64,000 nt of DNA from Georgenia muralis (GTDB lineage Bacteria; Actinomycetota; Actinomycetes; Actinomycetales; Actinomycetaceae). The notes below the pieces were generated by a model. It ran no database searches and was not told the DNA's origin. It worked only from the letters and a program-made list of their open reading frames with translations. Position 1 is the stretch's first letter, and every line of letters starts with the position of its first letter. The stretch is taken from the NCBI RefSeq assembly GCF_003814705.1, contig NZ_RKRA01000001.1, positions 4,036,776 to 4,100,775 on the forward strand. The letters run 5' to 3'. The translations under genes and the position numbers were made by a program. Below, in pieces: positions 1 to 8,281 of this stretch.

Positions 1-218
1 ACGGCGGTCGAAGCCGTCGCGGCCACGTGCTCGACGACGCTCTCTGCGCCGTCCAGCGCGCCGCCGTCGAGCACGGACGCACTCGCGGACGACGCGAGCG
101 CGGCACCGGCGGCCAGGGCGCCCACCGACCCGGCGAGCAGCCCCAGCCCGCGGAGGGCCCAGCGTCCGAGACGGCGTCCGCCGTCCGAGCGCTGGCCCCT
201 GCCCTGCGAGCCGGACAT
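1..218 (-). CDS. Exported protein, N-terminal part only
   Basis: Only the first 72 codons are inside the window; the gene runs off its left edge. The start is an ATG directly preceded by GGAGGTGAC, a textbook ribosome binding site. Residues 1-20 are basic and contain a twin Arg (GRRLGRWALRG), followed by a hydrophobic stretch rich in Leu, Ala and Gly ending near ALASSASA, then a hydrophilic region with acidic residues. This reads as a signal peptide (possibly Tat-type, uncertain) or N-terminal anchor; there is no lipobox Cys. The function cannot be told from this fragment. Confidence 0.7.
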   Translation of the reverse strand, partial: MSGSQGRGQRSDGGRRLGRWALRGLGLLAGSVGALAAGAALASSASASVLDGGALDGAESVVEHVAATASTA

Positions 219-369
219 GTCACCTCCGGTGTGGTCTACGCCACAACGTAGAGGCGACCTTGCGAAGGTGCCACCTGAACAGGTGCCGACAGGAATGGGC
301 TACGAGGCACGGCGAGGGAACGGCAGCCCGCGGTGCGCGCCGGCCCGCGGTAACGCGGGCCGACCCTGC

Positions 370-3090
370 TCAGCGCACCGGCGCCGGCTGCGCCACGGCG
401 TGCGGCTGCTCGCCGTCGTCGATCCCGAGCGACCGCTCGAGCTTGGCCCCCTCGACGTCGACGTCGGGCAGCGCCCGGTCGAGCCAGCGCGGCAGCCACC
501 ACGCCCGCTCCCCGAGCAGGCTCAGCACCGCCGGGGTGAGCGTCATCCGCAAGAGGAAGGCGTCGACCAGGACGCCGAGGGCCAACCCGAACCCGATCGG
601 CCGGATCATCGTCAGCTCGGCGAAGATGAACCCGCCGAAGACCGAGACCATGATGATCGCGGCCGCGGTGACCACCCGGGCGCTGTGGTCGAACCCGCTG
701 ACCACCGCGGCGCGGACGTTCTCGCCGTGCACGTACGACTCGCGGATCGCCGAGACGAGGAACACCTGGTAGTCCATCGCCAGGCCGAACAGCACGCCGA
801 TGAGGATGATCGGCAGGAAGCTGAGGATCGGTCCGGGCTCGTGGACCCCGAAGATCCCCGAGCCGATCCCGAGCTGGTAGGTGGCCACGATGCCTCCGAA
901 CGCCGCGGCGAGGGAGAGCAGGAAGCCCGCGGTCGCGAGCAGCGGCACCCAGATCGAGCGGAACACCAGCAGCAGGAGCACCAGCGACAGCCCGATGACG
1001 ACGGCCAGGTACACCGGCAGCGCGTCGGCGAGACGCTCGGAGATGTCGATGTTCGCCACGGTCTGCCCCGTCAGGCCCAGCGTGGCCCCGCGCGCCTCAC
1101 CGATGACGGGCGCGGCGTCGTCGAGCCGGTGCACGAGGTCCACGGTCGACTCGGTCGAGGGCCCCTCGGCCGGCACGAGCTGGAAGGCCAGGGTGGAGCG
1201 GTCCTCGCTCACCCCGAACGGGACCACGTACTCCACGCCCTCGACGCCGGCGAGGTCCTCGGCGACGTCGAGCTGGACCGTGGTCACCGCGGCGTCGTCG
1301 GCGGGCACTTCATCCGGAGTCGCGACGACGATGAGCGGACCGTTGGCACCGGCGCCGAAGTTGTCGCGGATGAGGTCGTAGGTGCGGTACGCGGTGGAGT
1401 CCGCGGGCTCGGCGCTGCCGTCGGGCAGGCCCAGGCGCAGCTGCTGGACCGGGCTGGCGAGCACCCCAGCGAGGACGACGACGCCGACGATCGCCAGCCA
1501 CGGGTACCGCTGGACGACGGCGCCCCAGCTCCGGCTCGGACGGCTCTCGCGCCGCGAGCCGGTGGGCTCCGCCGTCGCCGCGCCGGCGGGGTGAGCCGCC
1601 CTCGCCGCGCGACGCTCCCCGGCGGCCCGCGCCGCACCACGCCGACGTCGCGGCAGGACGCGCTCCCCGAGCAGCGAGAGCAGCGCCGGGGTCAGGGTGA
1701 TCGCCGCGAGCACCGCGACGACGACGGTCGCGGCCGCGACGAGGCCCATGACCGCGAGGAAGGGGATGCCCGTGACGGTCAGCGCCGCGAGCGCGATGAC
1801 GACCGTCATGCCCGCGAACGTCACCGCGTTGCCCGCGGTGCCGGTGGCCAGGGCGATCGAGTCGGTCCGCGCCATACCGCCCGAGAGCTGGATGCGGTGG
1901 CGGTTGAGGATGAACAGGGAGTAGTCGATGCCGACCGCGAGGCCGAGCATGAGCGCCAGCGCCGGGGTCACGCTGGTCATCTCGACGACGGCGCTGAGCG
2001 CCAGGGCCCCGCCGATGCCGACGGCGACGCCCACCGCGGCGACGAGCAGCGGCAGCCCGGCGGCCAGGAGGGAGCCGAGCATGACGAGCAGGACGATCGC
2101 GGCGATGACCAGGCCGATGGCCTCGCCGGGGCCCATGACGCTGGAGACGTCGGAGACGACCTCGGTGGAGTAGTCCACCTCGACGCCGGTCCCCTCGAGG
2201 TCCGCACCGATCTCCTGGACCGCCTCGGTGACCTCGGCGGGCAGCGTGCCGCCCCCGACGGCGTCGAAGCGGATCTGCGCCATGGCCACGGTGCCGTTCT
2301 CGGACACCTGGCGCACGCCGTCGGTCAGCGCGGCGAGCCGCTCGCCCTGGTCGAGCTCGGCCTCGCCGGCGGTGAGGTCGGCCTCACCCTGCTCGAGCCG
2401 GCCCAGGCCCGTGTCGATCTCCGCCTGGGCGGCGTCGAGCTGGGCGTTGCCGGCCGCGAGCTCGGCCCGGCCGGCGTCGACCTGCGCCTGTCCGGCGGCG
2501 AGCTGCTGCTCGGCGGCCGCGATCTGCTCGGCGGGCATCATCGCGCGCCCGGCCTCGAGCTGGGCGGCCTGCTCGTCGAGCTGGGCCTGGGCGGCGTCGA
2601 GCTCGGCGGCACCGGCCTCGGCCTCGGCCCGTCCGGCGTCGACCTGCTCCTGACCGGCGGCCAGCTCGGCCCGCCCGGCCTCGAGCTCGGCGCGGCCGGC
2701 CTCGATCGCCTCGCGGCCCTGGGCGAGCTGCTCGCCGGTGCCGTCGAGCTGGGCCTGGACCTCGAAGGGGTCGGTGGCCTCGATGACACCGTCGATGGCC
2801 GACCACTCCTCGGTGACGTCGGCGACCGCGGCCCTCTGGTCCTCGGTGAAGCCGTCCTCGGTGGAGAACGTCACGGTGCCGATGACGCCGGAGGCCTCGG
2901 GGATCTCGCGCTCGAGCTCGTCCAGCACCTCCTGGAAGCGGCTGCCGGGGATGGTGAAGTCGTTGCCGAGGGGCTTGCCGAGCACGACGGCGCCGGTGCC
3001 GGCCACGGCGATGACGAGCAGCCAGGCGACGACGACGCTCCAGTGGTGCCGGGCGCTCCAGCGTCCGATCCGGTGCAGCAGGGCGGCCAC
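370..3090 (-). CDS. MMPL/RND-family membrane exporter
   Basis: A protein of about 906 residues with the layout of the actinobacterial MMPL (mycobacterial membrane protein large) family: two halves, each with a membrane segment, a large extracytoplasmic loop and a five- to six-helix bundle. The IDYSLFILNRHR and MDYQVFLVSAIRE segments are the family's conserved helix-4 motifs with the proton-relay Asp. The first loop (about residues 95-240) is an Ala/Glu/Gly-rich coiled coil built of repeats like AGRAELEAG. Family members export lipids, drugs or siderophore-like molecules; the substrate here is unknown. The GTG start at 3090 was chosen because AGGAG lies six bases upstream; a longer frame adds only 12 basic residues. 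It lies downstream of a TetR gene in the same direction, 120 bases away, so it is probably the regulator's target. Confidence 0.93.
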   Translation of the reverse strand: MAALLHRIGRWSARHHWSVVVAWLLVIAVAGTGAVVLGKPLGNDFTIPGSRFQEVLDELEREIPEASGVIGTVTFSTEDGFTEDQRAAVADVTEEWSAIDGVIEATDPFEVQAQLDGTGEQLAQGREAIEAGRAELEAGRAELAAGQEQVDAGRAEAEAGAAELDAAQAQLDEQAAQLEAGRAMMPAEQIAAAEQQLAAGQAQVDAGRAELAAGNAQLDAAQAEIDTGLGRLEQGEADLTAGEAELDQGERLAALTDGVRQVSENGTVAMAQIRFDAVGGGTLPAEVTEAVQEIGADLEGTGVEVDYSTEVVSDVSSVMGPGEAIGLVIAAIVLLVMLGSLLAAGLPLLVAAVGVAVGIGGALALSAVVEMTSVTPALALMLGLAVGIDYSLFILNRHRIQLSGGMARTDSIALATGTAGNAVTFAGMTVVIALAALTVTGIPFLAVMGLVAAATVVVAVLAAITLTPALLSLLGERVLPRRRRGAARAAGERRAARAAHPAGAATAEPTGSRRESRPSRSWGAVVQRYPWLAIVGVVVLAGVLASPVQQLRLGLPDGSAEPADSTAYRTYDLIRDNFGAGANGPLIVVATPDEVPADDAAVTTVQLDVAEDLAGVEGVEYVVPFGVSEDRSTLAFQLVPAEGPSTESTVDLVHRLDDAAPVIGEARGATLGLTGQTVANIDISERLADALPVYLAVVIGLSLVLLLLVFRSIWVPLLATAGFLLSLAAAFGGIVATYQLGIGSGIFGVHEPGPILSFLPIILIGVLFGLAMDYQVFLVSAIRESYVHGENVRAAVVSGFDHSARVVTAAAIIMVSVFGGFIFAELTMIRPIGFGLALGVLVDAFLLRMTLTPAVLSLLGERAWWLPRWLDRALPDVDVEGAKLERSLGIDDGEQPHAVAQPAPVR

Positions 3091-3100
3091 GAGGGCTCCT

Positions 3101-3159
3101 CTCCGGGCGCGTGGCCCTGCCGCCACGGTCGTGGCGGGTGGTGTGGGTGGCGCCCGGAG
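3101..3159 (-). promoter_or_regulatory. Stem-loop abutting the MMPL ribosome binding site
   Basis: In the 120-base gap between the TetR and MMPL genes, a 10-bp outer stem (CTCCGGGCGC at 3101-3110 with its complement at 3150-3159) encloses an inner 6-bp hairpin (CGCCAC/GTGGCG, 3121-3136). The structure ends one base before the AGGAG of the MMPL gene. It could modulate translation or attenuate read-through from tetR; this is inference from the fold only. Confidence 0.4.
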
Positions 3160-3210
3160 GCGGCAGGTGCGGGTTGTCGGTGCTGGTGCCGGTGCCGGTC
3201 GCGGGGCCGG

Positions 3211-3825
3211 TCAGGCGGTTCGCCACCCGGCGCGGGCGTGCTCGAGCGCGCACGTGAGGTCGGCGTTGAACAGCGCGACGGCGTCGGCGTCGGACATCCC
3301 GGCGCTCCGTACGCGCCAGGACCGCTCGACCGTCTCGAAGAGGGTCATGACGGTGGCTGCGAGGGTCCGGGCGCGCAGCGGGTCGTCGTCGTCGAGCCGC
3401 TCGGCGAGGACGCCGGCGAGCCAGTCCTCGTGGTGCTGCCACAGCCGCAGGTGGGCGCGGTGTCCCGCCGCGTCCTCGGCGGCCGCGGGGTCGGCGGGCT
3501 GCCAACCGAGCAGGCCCTCGTCGACGGGGGACTCGCGGACCGCGGCGATGATCGCGGCGAGCGGGTCGCCGGCCCGGGGCTGGCGCAGGAACGCCTCGAC
3601 CAGCCGCTGGACGGGAGCGGCGGTCGCCTCGGCGACGGCGCCCTCGATGCCGGCGAAGTAGTTGAAGAACGTCCGGCGAGAGACGCCGGCCCGGTCGGCG
3701 ATGTCGTCCACCGTCACGCGGTCGACACCGCGCTCGCGGCTCAGCTCCTTGACGGCGTCGAGGAGCGCCTGGCGGGTGCGCGCCTTGTTGAGCTCGCGGC
3801 GCCCGGCAGCCGGCTCGACCGTCAT
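3211..3825 (-). CDS. TetR-family transcriptional repressor
   Basis: A 204-residue TetR regulator. The N-terminal helix-turn-helix is clear: TRQALLDAVKELSRERGVDRVTVDDIADRAGVSRRTFFNYF, with the typical RRTFFNYF recognition helix end, followed by an all-helical ligand domain of normal length. It is read toward the MMPL exporter gene, and that order is common for self-regulated efflux operons. The ATG at 3825 has no Shine-Dalgarno sequence but lies six bases after a CACCAT -10 box, so the transcript is probably leaderless. Palindromes overlapping the -35 box suggest autorepression (inference). The inducing ligand is unknown. Confidence 0.9.
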   Translation of the reverse strand: MTVEPAAGRRELNKARTRQALLDAVKELSRERGVDRVTVDDIADRAGVSRRTFFNYFAGIEGAVAEATAAPVQRLVEAFLRQPRAGDPLAAIIAAVRESPVDEGLLGWQPADPAAAEDAAGHRAHLRLWQHHEDWLAGVLAERLDDDDPLRARTLAATVMTLFETVERSWRVRSAGMSDADAVALFNADLTCALEHARAGWRTA

Positions 3826-3831
3826 GGGTCC

Positions 3832-3876
3832 ATGGTGCGGCTCAACTGCACGCAGTGCAAGTTTGCATCTGGTGCA
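3832..3876 (-). promoter_or_regulatory. Promoter and palindromic operator of the tetR-MMPL operon
   Basis: On the minus strand TTGCAC (3860-3855), a 17-base spacer and CACCAT (3837-3832) form a promoter ending six bases before the ATG. The perfect inverted repeat TGCACGCAGTGCA (3847-3859) overlaps the -35 box, and a second TGCA-N5-TGCA lies just upstream (3864-3876). This arrangement is typical of TetR autoregulatory operators; binding is inferred. Confidence 0.6.
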
Positions 3877-3998
3877 TGCGGTCCCCTCGTGTTGGAGAAT
3901 CGCCCGAGTCCGGCGGAGGATCCTCGAGGTCCTGGCCGGCACCTCACTGCAGCTCCCGAGCACCGTCGGCCGCTGCGGGCAACGGACAGGTGGAGCGC

Positions 3999-4412
3999 AT
4001 GCCGGAGTGGTTGAGCAGCGCGTGGCCGGTTCTTGCCGGCCTGGCAGGCGCCCTGCTCGTGCTGTGGCTGGTCCTGCTCGTCTCGCTCTGGCTCACGAAG
4101 CCGGACGAGATCCGCCTGCGCGAGGCCGTCCGCCTGCTCCCCGACGTGCTGCGGCTCCTGAGACGCCTCGTGGGCGACACCTCGCTCCCCCGCGGCGTCC
4201 ACCTTCGCCTCGTGCTGCTCCTCGCCTACCTCGCCCTGCCGTTCGACCTCGTCCCGGACTTCATCCCCGTCCTCGGCTACGCGGACGACGTGATCGTCGT
4301 CGCCCTCGTACTGCGCTCGGTCGTCCGCGCGGCCGGCCCAGAAGCACTGGAGCGGCACTGGCCGGGGACTCCCGAGGGCCTCGTCACGATCCGCCGACTC
4401 GTCCGGGTCTGA
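3999..4412 (+). CDS. YkvA family (DUF1232) membrane protein
   Basis: A 137-residue protein. Residues 5-27 form a hydrophobic membrane segment (WPVLAGLAGALLVLWLVLLV), and residues 68-115 carry the DUF1232 signature LPFDLVPDFIPVLGYADDVIVV, the conserved motif of YkvA-like proteins. The function of the family is not established. The start was set at the ATG with AGGTGGAG five bases upstream; the region before it lacks coding character and holds the divergent tetR promoter. It stands alone between tetR (divergent) and an MFS gene. Confidence 0.85.
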   Translation: MPEWLSSAWPVLAGLAGALLVLWLVLLVSLWLTKPDEIRLREAVRLLPDVLRLLRRLVGDTSLPRGVHLRLVLLLAYLALPFDLVPDFIPVLGYADDVIVVALVLRSVVRAAGPEALERHWPGTPEGLVTIRRLVRV

Positions 4413-4593
4413 GCTCGCGGACCGCCGCAGGGGCCGAACGAGAGCGTCCGCCGTCCCACCGACGCTTTCGGACCGCCGAAATCCGATGGACCGTCGAACG
4501 ACCTCCGGCGCACAGTGTCCTCAGACGTGCCGCTCGCGCGCGCGAGACCGGCTGCCCGCAGAGCCGTGGCGCCGTCATCGAGGAGGTGGAGCC

Positions 4594-5934
4594 GTGCCGG
4601 GAACCCGGACGACCGACCGGCGCCGGTCACGCCGTCCGCTCCCGCGTGCCCTGCTTCCCTTCACCGTGAGGCGGTACCGGATCCTCGCGCTCGCCCTCAC
4701 CCTCTCGCTGCTCGGGACCGGGATCTGGATCGTGGCGCTCGTCTGGCAGGTCATCGCTATCGACGGCGGGCCGGTCGAGCTCTCTCAGGTCGCGACCGGC
4801 TCCGCCGTCGGGATGCTCGTGGCGGTCCTCTTCGGCGGGGTCCTCGCCGACCGCGTCCCGCAGGACCGGATCCTCCTGGGCGTCGAGGCGACCAAGGCGC
4901 TGCTCGTGGGCGCCCTCGCGGCGCTCTCGCTCACCGGGACGCTGAGGCTGTGGCACCTCGTGGTGGTGGCGGTCGTGGTCGGCGCGACCGAGGGCTTCTT
5001 CTACCCCGCCTACTCGGCCCTGCTGCCCAACGTGCTCCCCACCGAGCACCTCCTGGCGGCGAACGGTGTCGAGGGGGTGCTCCGGCCCGCCGTCATGCAG
5101 GCCGCCGGCCCGGCGCTGGCCGGCGCGGCGATCGCGGCGCTCTCCCCCGGTCTTGCCCTCGCGCTGGTCGCCGGGTCCCAGGTGCTCGCCGCCGTCGGCC
5201 TCAGCCGGCTGCGCCTGACGCTCCCGCCACGTGAGCCGACGGACCGGAACCCGGTGGCCGGGCTCGTCGCCGACCTGCGCGAGGGCTACCTCTACATGGT
5301 GCGCACGCCGTGGTTCCTCGCGACCCTGCTGTTCGCGACCGGCTGGGTGCTGCTCCTCATGGGGCCGATCGAGGTGCTGCTGCCGTTCGCCGTGCGCGAC
5401 CAGGCCGGCGGCGGGGCCGGGGCGTTCGCGCTGGTGCTGGCGTCGTTCGGCGTGGGCGGCGCGCTCGGGTCGCTCCTCGTCGCCTCGTGGCGGCTGCCGC
5501 GGCGCTACCTCACGGTGATGGTCATGCTCTGGGGCGCCGGGGCGATGCCGGTCGCGGTCATCGGCCTGACCGACCGGCTCTGGGTCATGGTGGCCGCGGT
5601 GTTCGTCGTGGGTCTCACGAGCGGGGCGGCGACCGTCATCTGGGGCACGCTCCTGCAGCGGCGGGTCCCCGCGGCCCTGCTGGGGCGGGTCTCGAGCCTC
5701 GACTTCTTCGTCTCGATCCTGCTCATGCCGGTCTCGATGGCCCTTGCCGGTCCGGTGGGCGAGGCGTTCGGCCTCGGCCCGGTGTTCCTCGTGGCGGGCC
5801 TCGTCCCGGTCCTTCTCGCCGTCGCAGCGGTGATCCTGGCGCGGATGCCGCGCGACGAGCTCGAGCACCCGCTGGACCACCACGTCCCGGCGACTGTCGA
5901 GGGCGCGGACGAGACCGAGGGAATGTCGGGGTAG
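4594..5934 (+). CDS. MFS transporter, drug/siderophore exporter type
   Basis: A 446-residue protein with about twelve hydrophobic helices and MFS loop motifs (GGVLADRVPQDRILLG between helices 2 and 3; LLGRVSSLDFFVS in the second half). It resembles the MFS_3/EntS branch, which exports drugs or siderophores with proton antiport; the substrate is unknown. The GTG at 4594 was chosen because AGGAGGTGGA lies just upstream; in-frame sequence before it is non-hydrophobic and Arg-rich, like non-coding GC-rich DNA. It is probably transcribed alone. Confidence 0.9.
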   Translation: MPGTRTTDRRRSRRPLPRALLPFTVRRYRILALALTLSLLGTGIWIVALVWQVIAIDGGPVELSQVATGSAVGMLVAVLFGGVLADRVPQDRILLGVEATKALLVGALAALSLTGTLRLWHLVVVAVVVGATEGFFYPAYSALLPNVLPTEHLLAANGVEGVLRPAVMQAAGPALAGAAIAALSPGLALALVAGSQVLAAVGLSRLRLTLPPREPTDRNPVAGLVADLREGYLYMVRTPWFLATLLFATGWVLLLMGPIEVLLPFAVRDQAGGGAGAFALVLASFGVGGALGSLLVASWRLPRRYLTVMVMLWGAGAMPVAVIGLTDRLWVMVAAVFVVGLTSGAATVIWGTLLQRRVPAALLGRVSSLDFFVSILLMPVSMALAGPVGEAFGLGPVFLVAGLVPVLLAVAAVILARMPRDELEHPLDHHVPATVEGADETEGMSG

Positions 5935-6031
5935 ATCCGACGGCGCCGGGCCACGGATTCCACCCCGAACCACCGAACACTCCCCGCCGAGCCTCTGGCC
6001 CTGCCCGGGCGCTGTCGCTCCGTACAGTGGG

Positions 6032-6047
6032 CACTACAGCAGTAGTG
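6032..6047. promoter_or_regulatory. Short perfect palindrome upstream of hydrolase remnant
   Basis: CACTAC-AGCA-GTAGTG is a perfect 6-bp inverted repeat with a 4-base centre, in a locally AT-richer stretch before the decayed hydrolase frame. It has the form of a regulator half-site pair; nothing identifies the protein. Confidence 0.35.
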
Positions 6048-6070
6048 ACAGGACACAACAGACGTAGTAA

Positions 6071-6451
6071 GTTCTCGCCCCGGAGCGCAAGCAGAGCCTC
6101 GGCGGCTCATCAGAGCGAACCACGACCGCCCGCACCGACCTGCCGCACGTCGACGGCGTCGAGCACCGCTTCGTGGACCTGCCGGGTCTGCGCATGCACG
6201 TGGCCGAGGCGGGCGCGGGTGACCCCGTCCTGCTCCTGCACGGTGCCCCAGTGCACTGGTACGGGTGGCACAAGATAATTCCGGGGCTCGCGTCGCACCG
6301 GCGGGTGATCTGCCCGGACCTGCACGGCTCGGGATGGACCGACGCACCGCAGGCCGGCTACACCCGGGACGAGATGACGGCCGACGTCGTCGCCCTCCTC
6401 GACGCGCTGGGGCTCGAGAAGGCGTCAACCTTCCCTCGCGCTTGCTATTGA
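6071..6451 (+). pseudogene. Alpha/beta-hydrolase remnant, truncated before the nucleophile
   Basis: The frame is open from about 6071 and reads as the N-terminal half of an alpha/beta-hydrolase: LRMHVAEAG, the oxyanion HG region (VLLLHGAPVHWYGWHK), CPDLHGSGWTDAP and DVVALLDALGLEKA. Intact relatives continue with the nucleophile elbow G-x-S-x-G, but here the frame ends STFPRACY and stops, so the catalytic Ser and everything after it are gone. No ATG sits at the expected N-terminus (the relevant codons read ERTTTA); a GTG at 6173 could start an internal product only. It is a decayed gene cut off where the next unit's AT-rich control region begins. Confidence 0.75.
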
Positions 6452-6473
6452 CAAGTCCGCTTGTTTTTAGCAA
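6442..6473 (+). promoter_or_regulatory. Nested inverted repeat before the VOC-HxlR pair
   Basis: A 32-base imperfect palindrome: outer arms TTGCTA/TAGCAA and inner arms ACAAG/CTTGT around TCCG, with three mismatched pairs between. It contains TTGACA (6448-6453), a good -35 box, though no convincing -10 is seen at standard spacing. It lies 52 bases before the VOC gene and is the natural operator for the HxlR-type regulator encoded in the same unit (inference). Confidence 0.5.
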
Positions 6474-6524
6474 CCATGATGGGACGTCGCACGAGAGCGG
6501 CACCGCCACGTCAAGGGAGACATC

Positions 6525-6989
6525 ATGGCCACCGAGCTCTTCGTCAACCTGCCCACCACCGACCTCGAGCGCGCGAAGGCGTTCTACACGGGCCTGGGCT
6601 GGCGCATCAACGAGAACTTCACCGACGAGAACGCCGCGTGCGTCGTCATCGACGAGCACCTCTACCTCATGGTCCTCACCCGCGACTTCTTCGCCACCTT
6701 CACCGACAAGCCGATCGCCGATCCCCGCACCTCCCTGCAGGTGGAGACCGCGTTCAGCCGGGACAGCCGCGAGGACGTCGACGCCATCCTCGACCGAGCC
6801 CTCGCTGCCGGCGGCGCCGAGCCGCGACCGCCCCAGGACTACGGCTTCATGTACGCCCGCGACTTCGAGGACCCGGACGGCAACCTCTTCTCCGCGCTGT
6901 GGATGCACCCCATGGCGGCCGAGCAGGGTCCCGAGGCGTTCATGGCCCAGCAGGGCGCCGGAGGCGACGGGCAGGCGCCGCAGGCCTGA
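6525..6989 (+). CDS. VOC-superfamily (glyoxalase-like) protein
   Basis: A 154-residue single-module VOC protein: it begins LFVNLPTTDLERAKAFYTGLGW, has the central dimer strand and ends with ARDFEDPDGNLFSALWM, the usual last paired strand with the metal-ligand Glu position replaced by the F-S-A-L-W context. Family members include glyoxalases, dioxygenases and antibiotic-binding proteins; this sub-branch is uncharacterised. AAGGGAGA precedes the ATG. Its stop overlaps the start of the next gene (TGATG), so it is translationally coupled to an HxlR regulator. Confidence 0.88.
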   Translation: MATELFVNLPTTDLERAKAFYTGLGWRINENFTDENAACVVIDEHLYLMVLTRDFFATFTDKPIADPRTSLQVETAFSRDSREDVDAILDRALAAGGAEPRPPQDYGFMYARDFEDPDGNLFSALWMHPMAAEQGPEAFMAQQGAGGDGQAPQA

Positions 6990-7657
6990 TGGCACCACGC
7001 GCGTACGGGCAGTACTGCGGGGTCGTGACGGCCCTCGAGCTGGTCGGCGAACGCTGGGCGCTGCTCATCGTCCGAGACCTGCTCGTGGGCCCGCGCCGCT
7101 ACTCCGACCTCAAGGCCGGCCTGCCTCGTATCCCCACGAACATCCTCGCCACCCGGCTCAAGGAGCTCCAGGCGGCCGGTGTGGTGCGCCGGGTCCCGCT
7201 CGCCCACGGCCTCGTCTACGACCTCACCGAGTACGGCCGCGGCCTCGAGGACGTCGTCCTCGCCCTGGGTCGGTGGGGTTTCCGCGCCATGGGAGAGCCC
7301 GGCGCCGACGACGTCGTCACGCCGGACTCGATGACCATGGCGTTCCGGACGGCGTTCCGGCCGTCGGCCGCGACCGGGTGGTCCGGCACGTTCGTCGTGC
7401 ACGTCGGCGACGTCGTCCTGACCCTGGCCGTGGGCGACGGCGAGCTCGCGGTCACCCGCGGCGCCATCGACGACGCCACGCTCACCCTGGCCGCCGGTCC
7501 GGCGATCCGGGAGGTCATCGCCGGGGCGGTGTCGCCCGAGGAGGCCCTGCTCACGGGGGTCGTCCGCGTGCTCGACGGCGACCAGGGAGCGCTGGACCGG
7601 TTCGCCGCGGTCTTCCACCTGGAGGCCGAACCTGCACCCGTCGTCGTGCCGGCGTGA
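6989..7657 (+). CDS. HxlR-family winged-helix regulator with C-terminal SCP2-like domain
   Basis: A 222-residue protein. Residues 9-95 are the HxlR winged helix: CGVVTALELVGERWALLIVRDLL, PRRYSDLKAGLPRIPTNILATRL and the wing VPLAHGLVYDLTEYG. Residues 110-215 resemble an SCP2-like sterol-carrier domain (GTFVVHVGDVVLTLAVGDGE...), a known fusion in actinobacterial HxlR proteins that may sense a hydrophobic ligand. HxlR members often respond to reactive aldehydes or quinones, which would fit coupling to a VOC protein (inference). The start ATG overlaps the VOC stop codon. The palindrome at 6442-6473 is its likely operator. Confidence 0.88.
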   Translation: MAPRAYGQYCGVVTALELVGERWALLIVRDLLVGPRRYSDLKAGLPRIPTNILATRLKELQAAGVVRRVPLAHGLVYDLTEYGRGLEDVVLALGRWGFRAMGEPGADDVVTPDSMTMAFRTAFRPSAATGWSGTFVVHVGDVVLTLAVGDGELAVTRGAIDDATLTLAAGPAIREVIAGAVSPEEALLTGVVRVLDGDQGALDRFAAVFHLEAEPAPVVVPA

Positions 7658-7659
7658 GC

Positions 7660-7685
7660 ACCCGGCGCCCGCACCGGCGCCGGGT
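7660..7685. terminator. Bidirectional hairpin between convergent genes
   Basis: ACCCGGCGCC and its perfect complement GGCGCCGGGT form a 10-bp stem around CGCACC, sitting exactly between the HxlR stop and the SRPBCC stop. There is no T-run; this is usual for such GC-rich hairpins in actinomycetes. Confidence 0.65.
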
Positions 7686-8155
7686 CACCCGCGCCGGGCA
7701 GCCGCCTCGGAGGCCGTCGCCAGGTCGGCGAGGTCCTTCTCGAGCTCCTTCCTCACCATCCGCAGCCCGAGGCGGCCCATCGCCCTGGCGAGCGGGTTCT
7801 GCGGCTTCGTGGGCTCGCCGGCGAAGGTCAGCGTGACCTCGGTGCGGTCGGCACCCAGCGGGGTGAACGCGAAGGTGGAGACGTAGTGGACACCATGGTC
7901 CTCGGCCTCGACGGTGTAGGTCGAGGGCCGCGCCGCATGCGTGACGGTCATCTCCTCGGTGGCCTCCCGCCGCATCATGACCCGGGTCTCGCGCCACCGG
8001 GTGCCGACGTCGAACGGGTCGCCACCGGCGAGGACCTCGACGCGCGCGACCGCGGACATGGTTCCCGGCATGGCCTCGAGGTCGGTGGCGACGTCCCAGA
8101 CCGTCTCGACGGGCGCCGCGACGGTGCGCGAGACGGTGACGGAGCTGCTGGACAT
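7685..8155 (-). CDS. SRPBCC-family (START-like) protein
   Basis: A 156-residue protein with the SRPBCC/polyketide-cyclase-like pattern: it opens VTVSRTVAAPVETVWDVATDLEAMPGTMSAVARVEVL and has the alternating strands of a helix-grip fold (RWRETRVMM, STYTVEAEDHGVHYVSTFAFTPL, RTEVTLTFAGEP), then a long C-terminal helix. Such proteins bind small hydrophobic ligands; no catalytic role can be assigned. It is convergent with the HxlR gene and shares the hairpin at 7660-7685. The C-terminus (KELEKDLADLATASEAAARRG) is the amphipathic closing helix typical of the fold. Confidence 0.85.
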   Translation of the reverse strand: MSSSSVTVSRTVAAPVETVWDVATDLEAMPGTMSAVARVEVLAGGDPFDVGTRWRETRVMMRREATEEMTVTHAARPSTYTVEAEDHGVHYVSTFAFTPLGADRTEVTLTFAGEPTKPQNPLARAMGRLGLRMVRKELEKDLADLATASEAAARRG

Positions 8156-8281
8156 GGAGGGCTCGATTCGTCGGGGAAGCGGTCGGACGCCACGCTATCG
8201 CCGCCCGGGGACATCGGAGGAAAGGAGGTCGGGCCGGCGCACCCCCGCCCGGCAGCCGTCGGGCGGCGGCCACCCAGACAC

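Noticed and set aside
217..4014. Very long open frame on the plus strand opposite the MMPL and TetR genes
   Set aside because: It is antisense to two recognisable genes, is Arg/Gly/Glu-rich without domains and arises from high GC at third codon positions.
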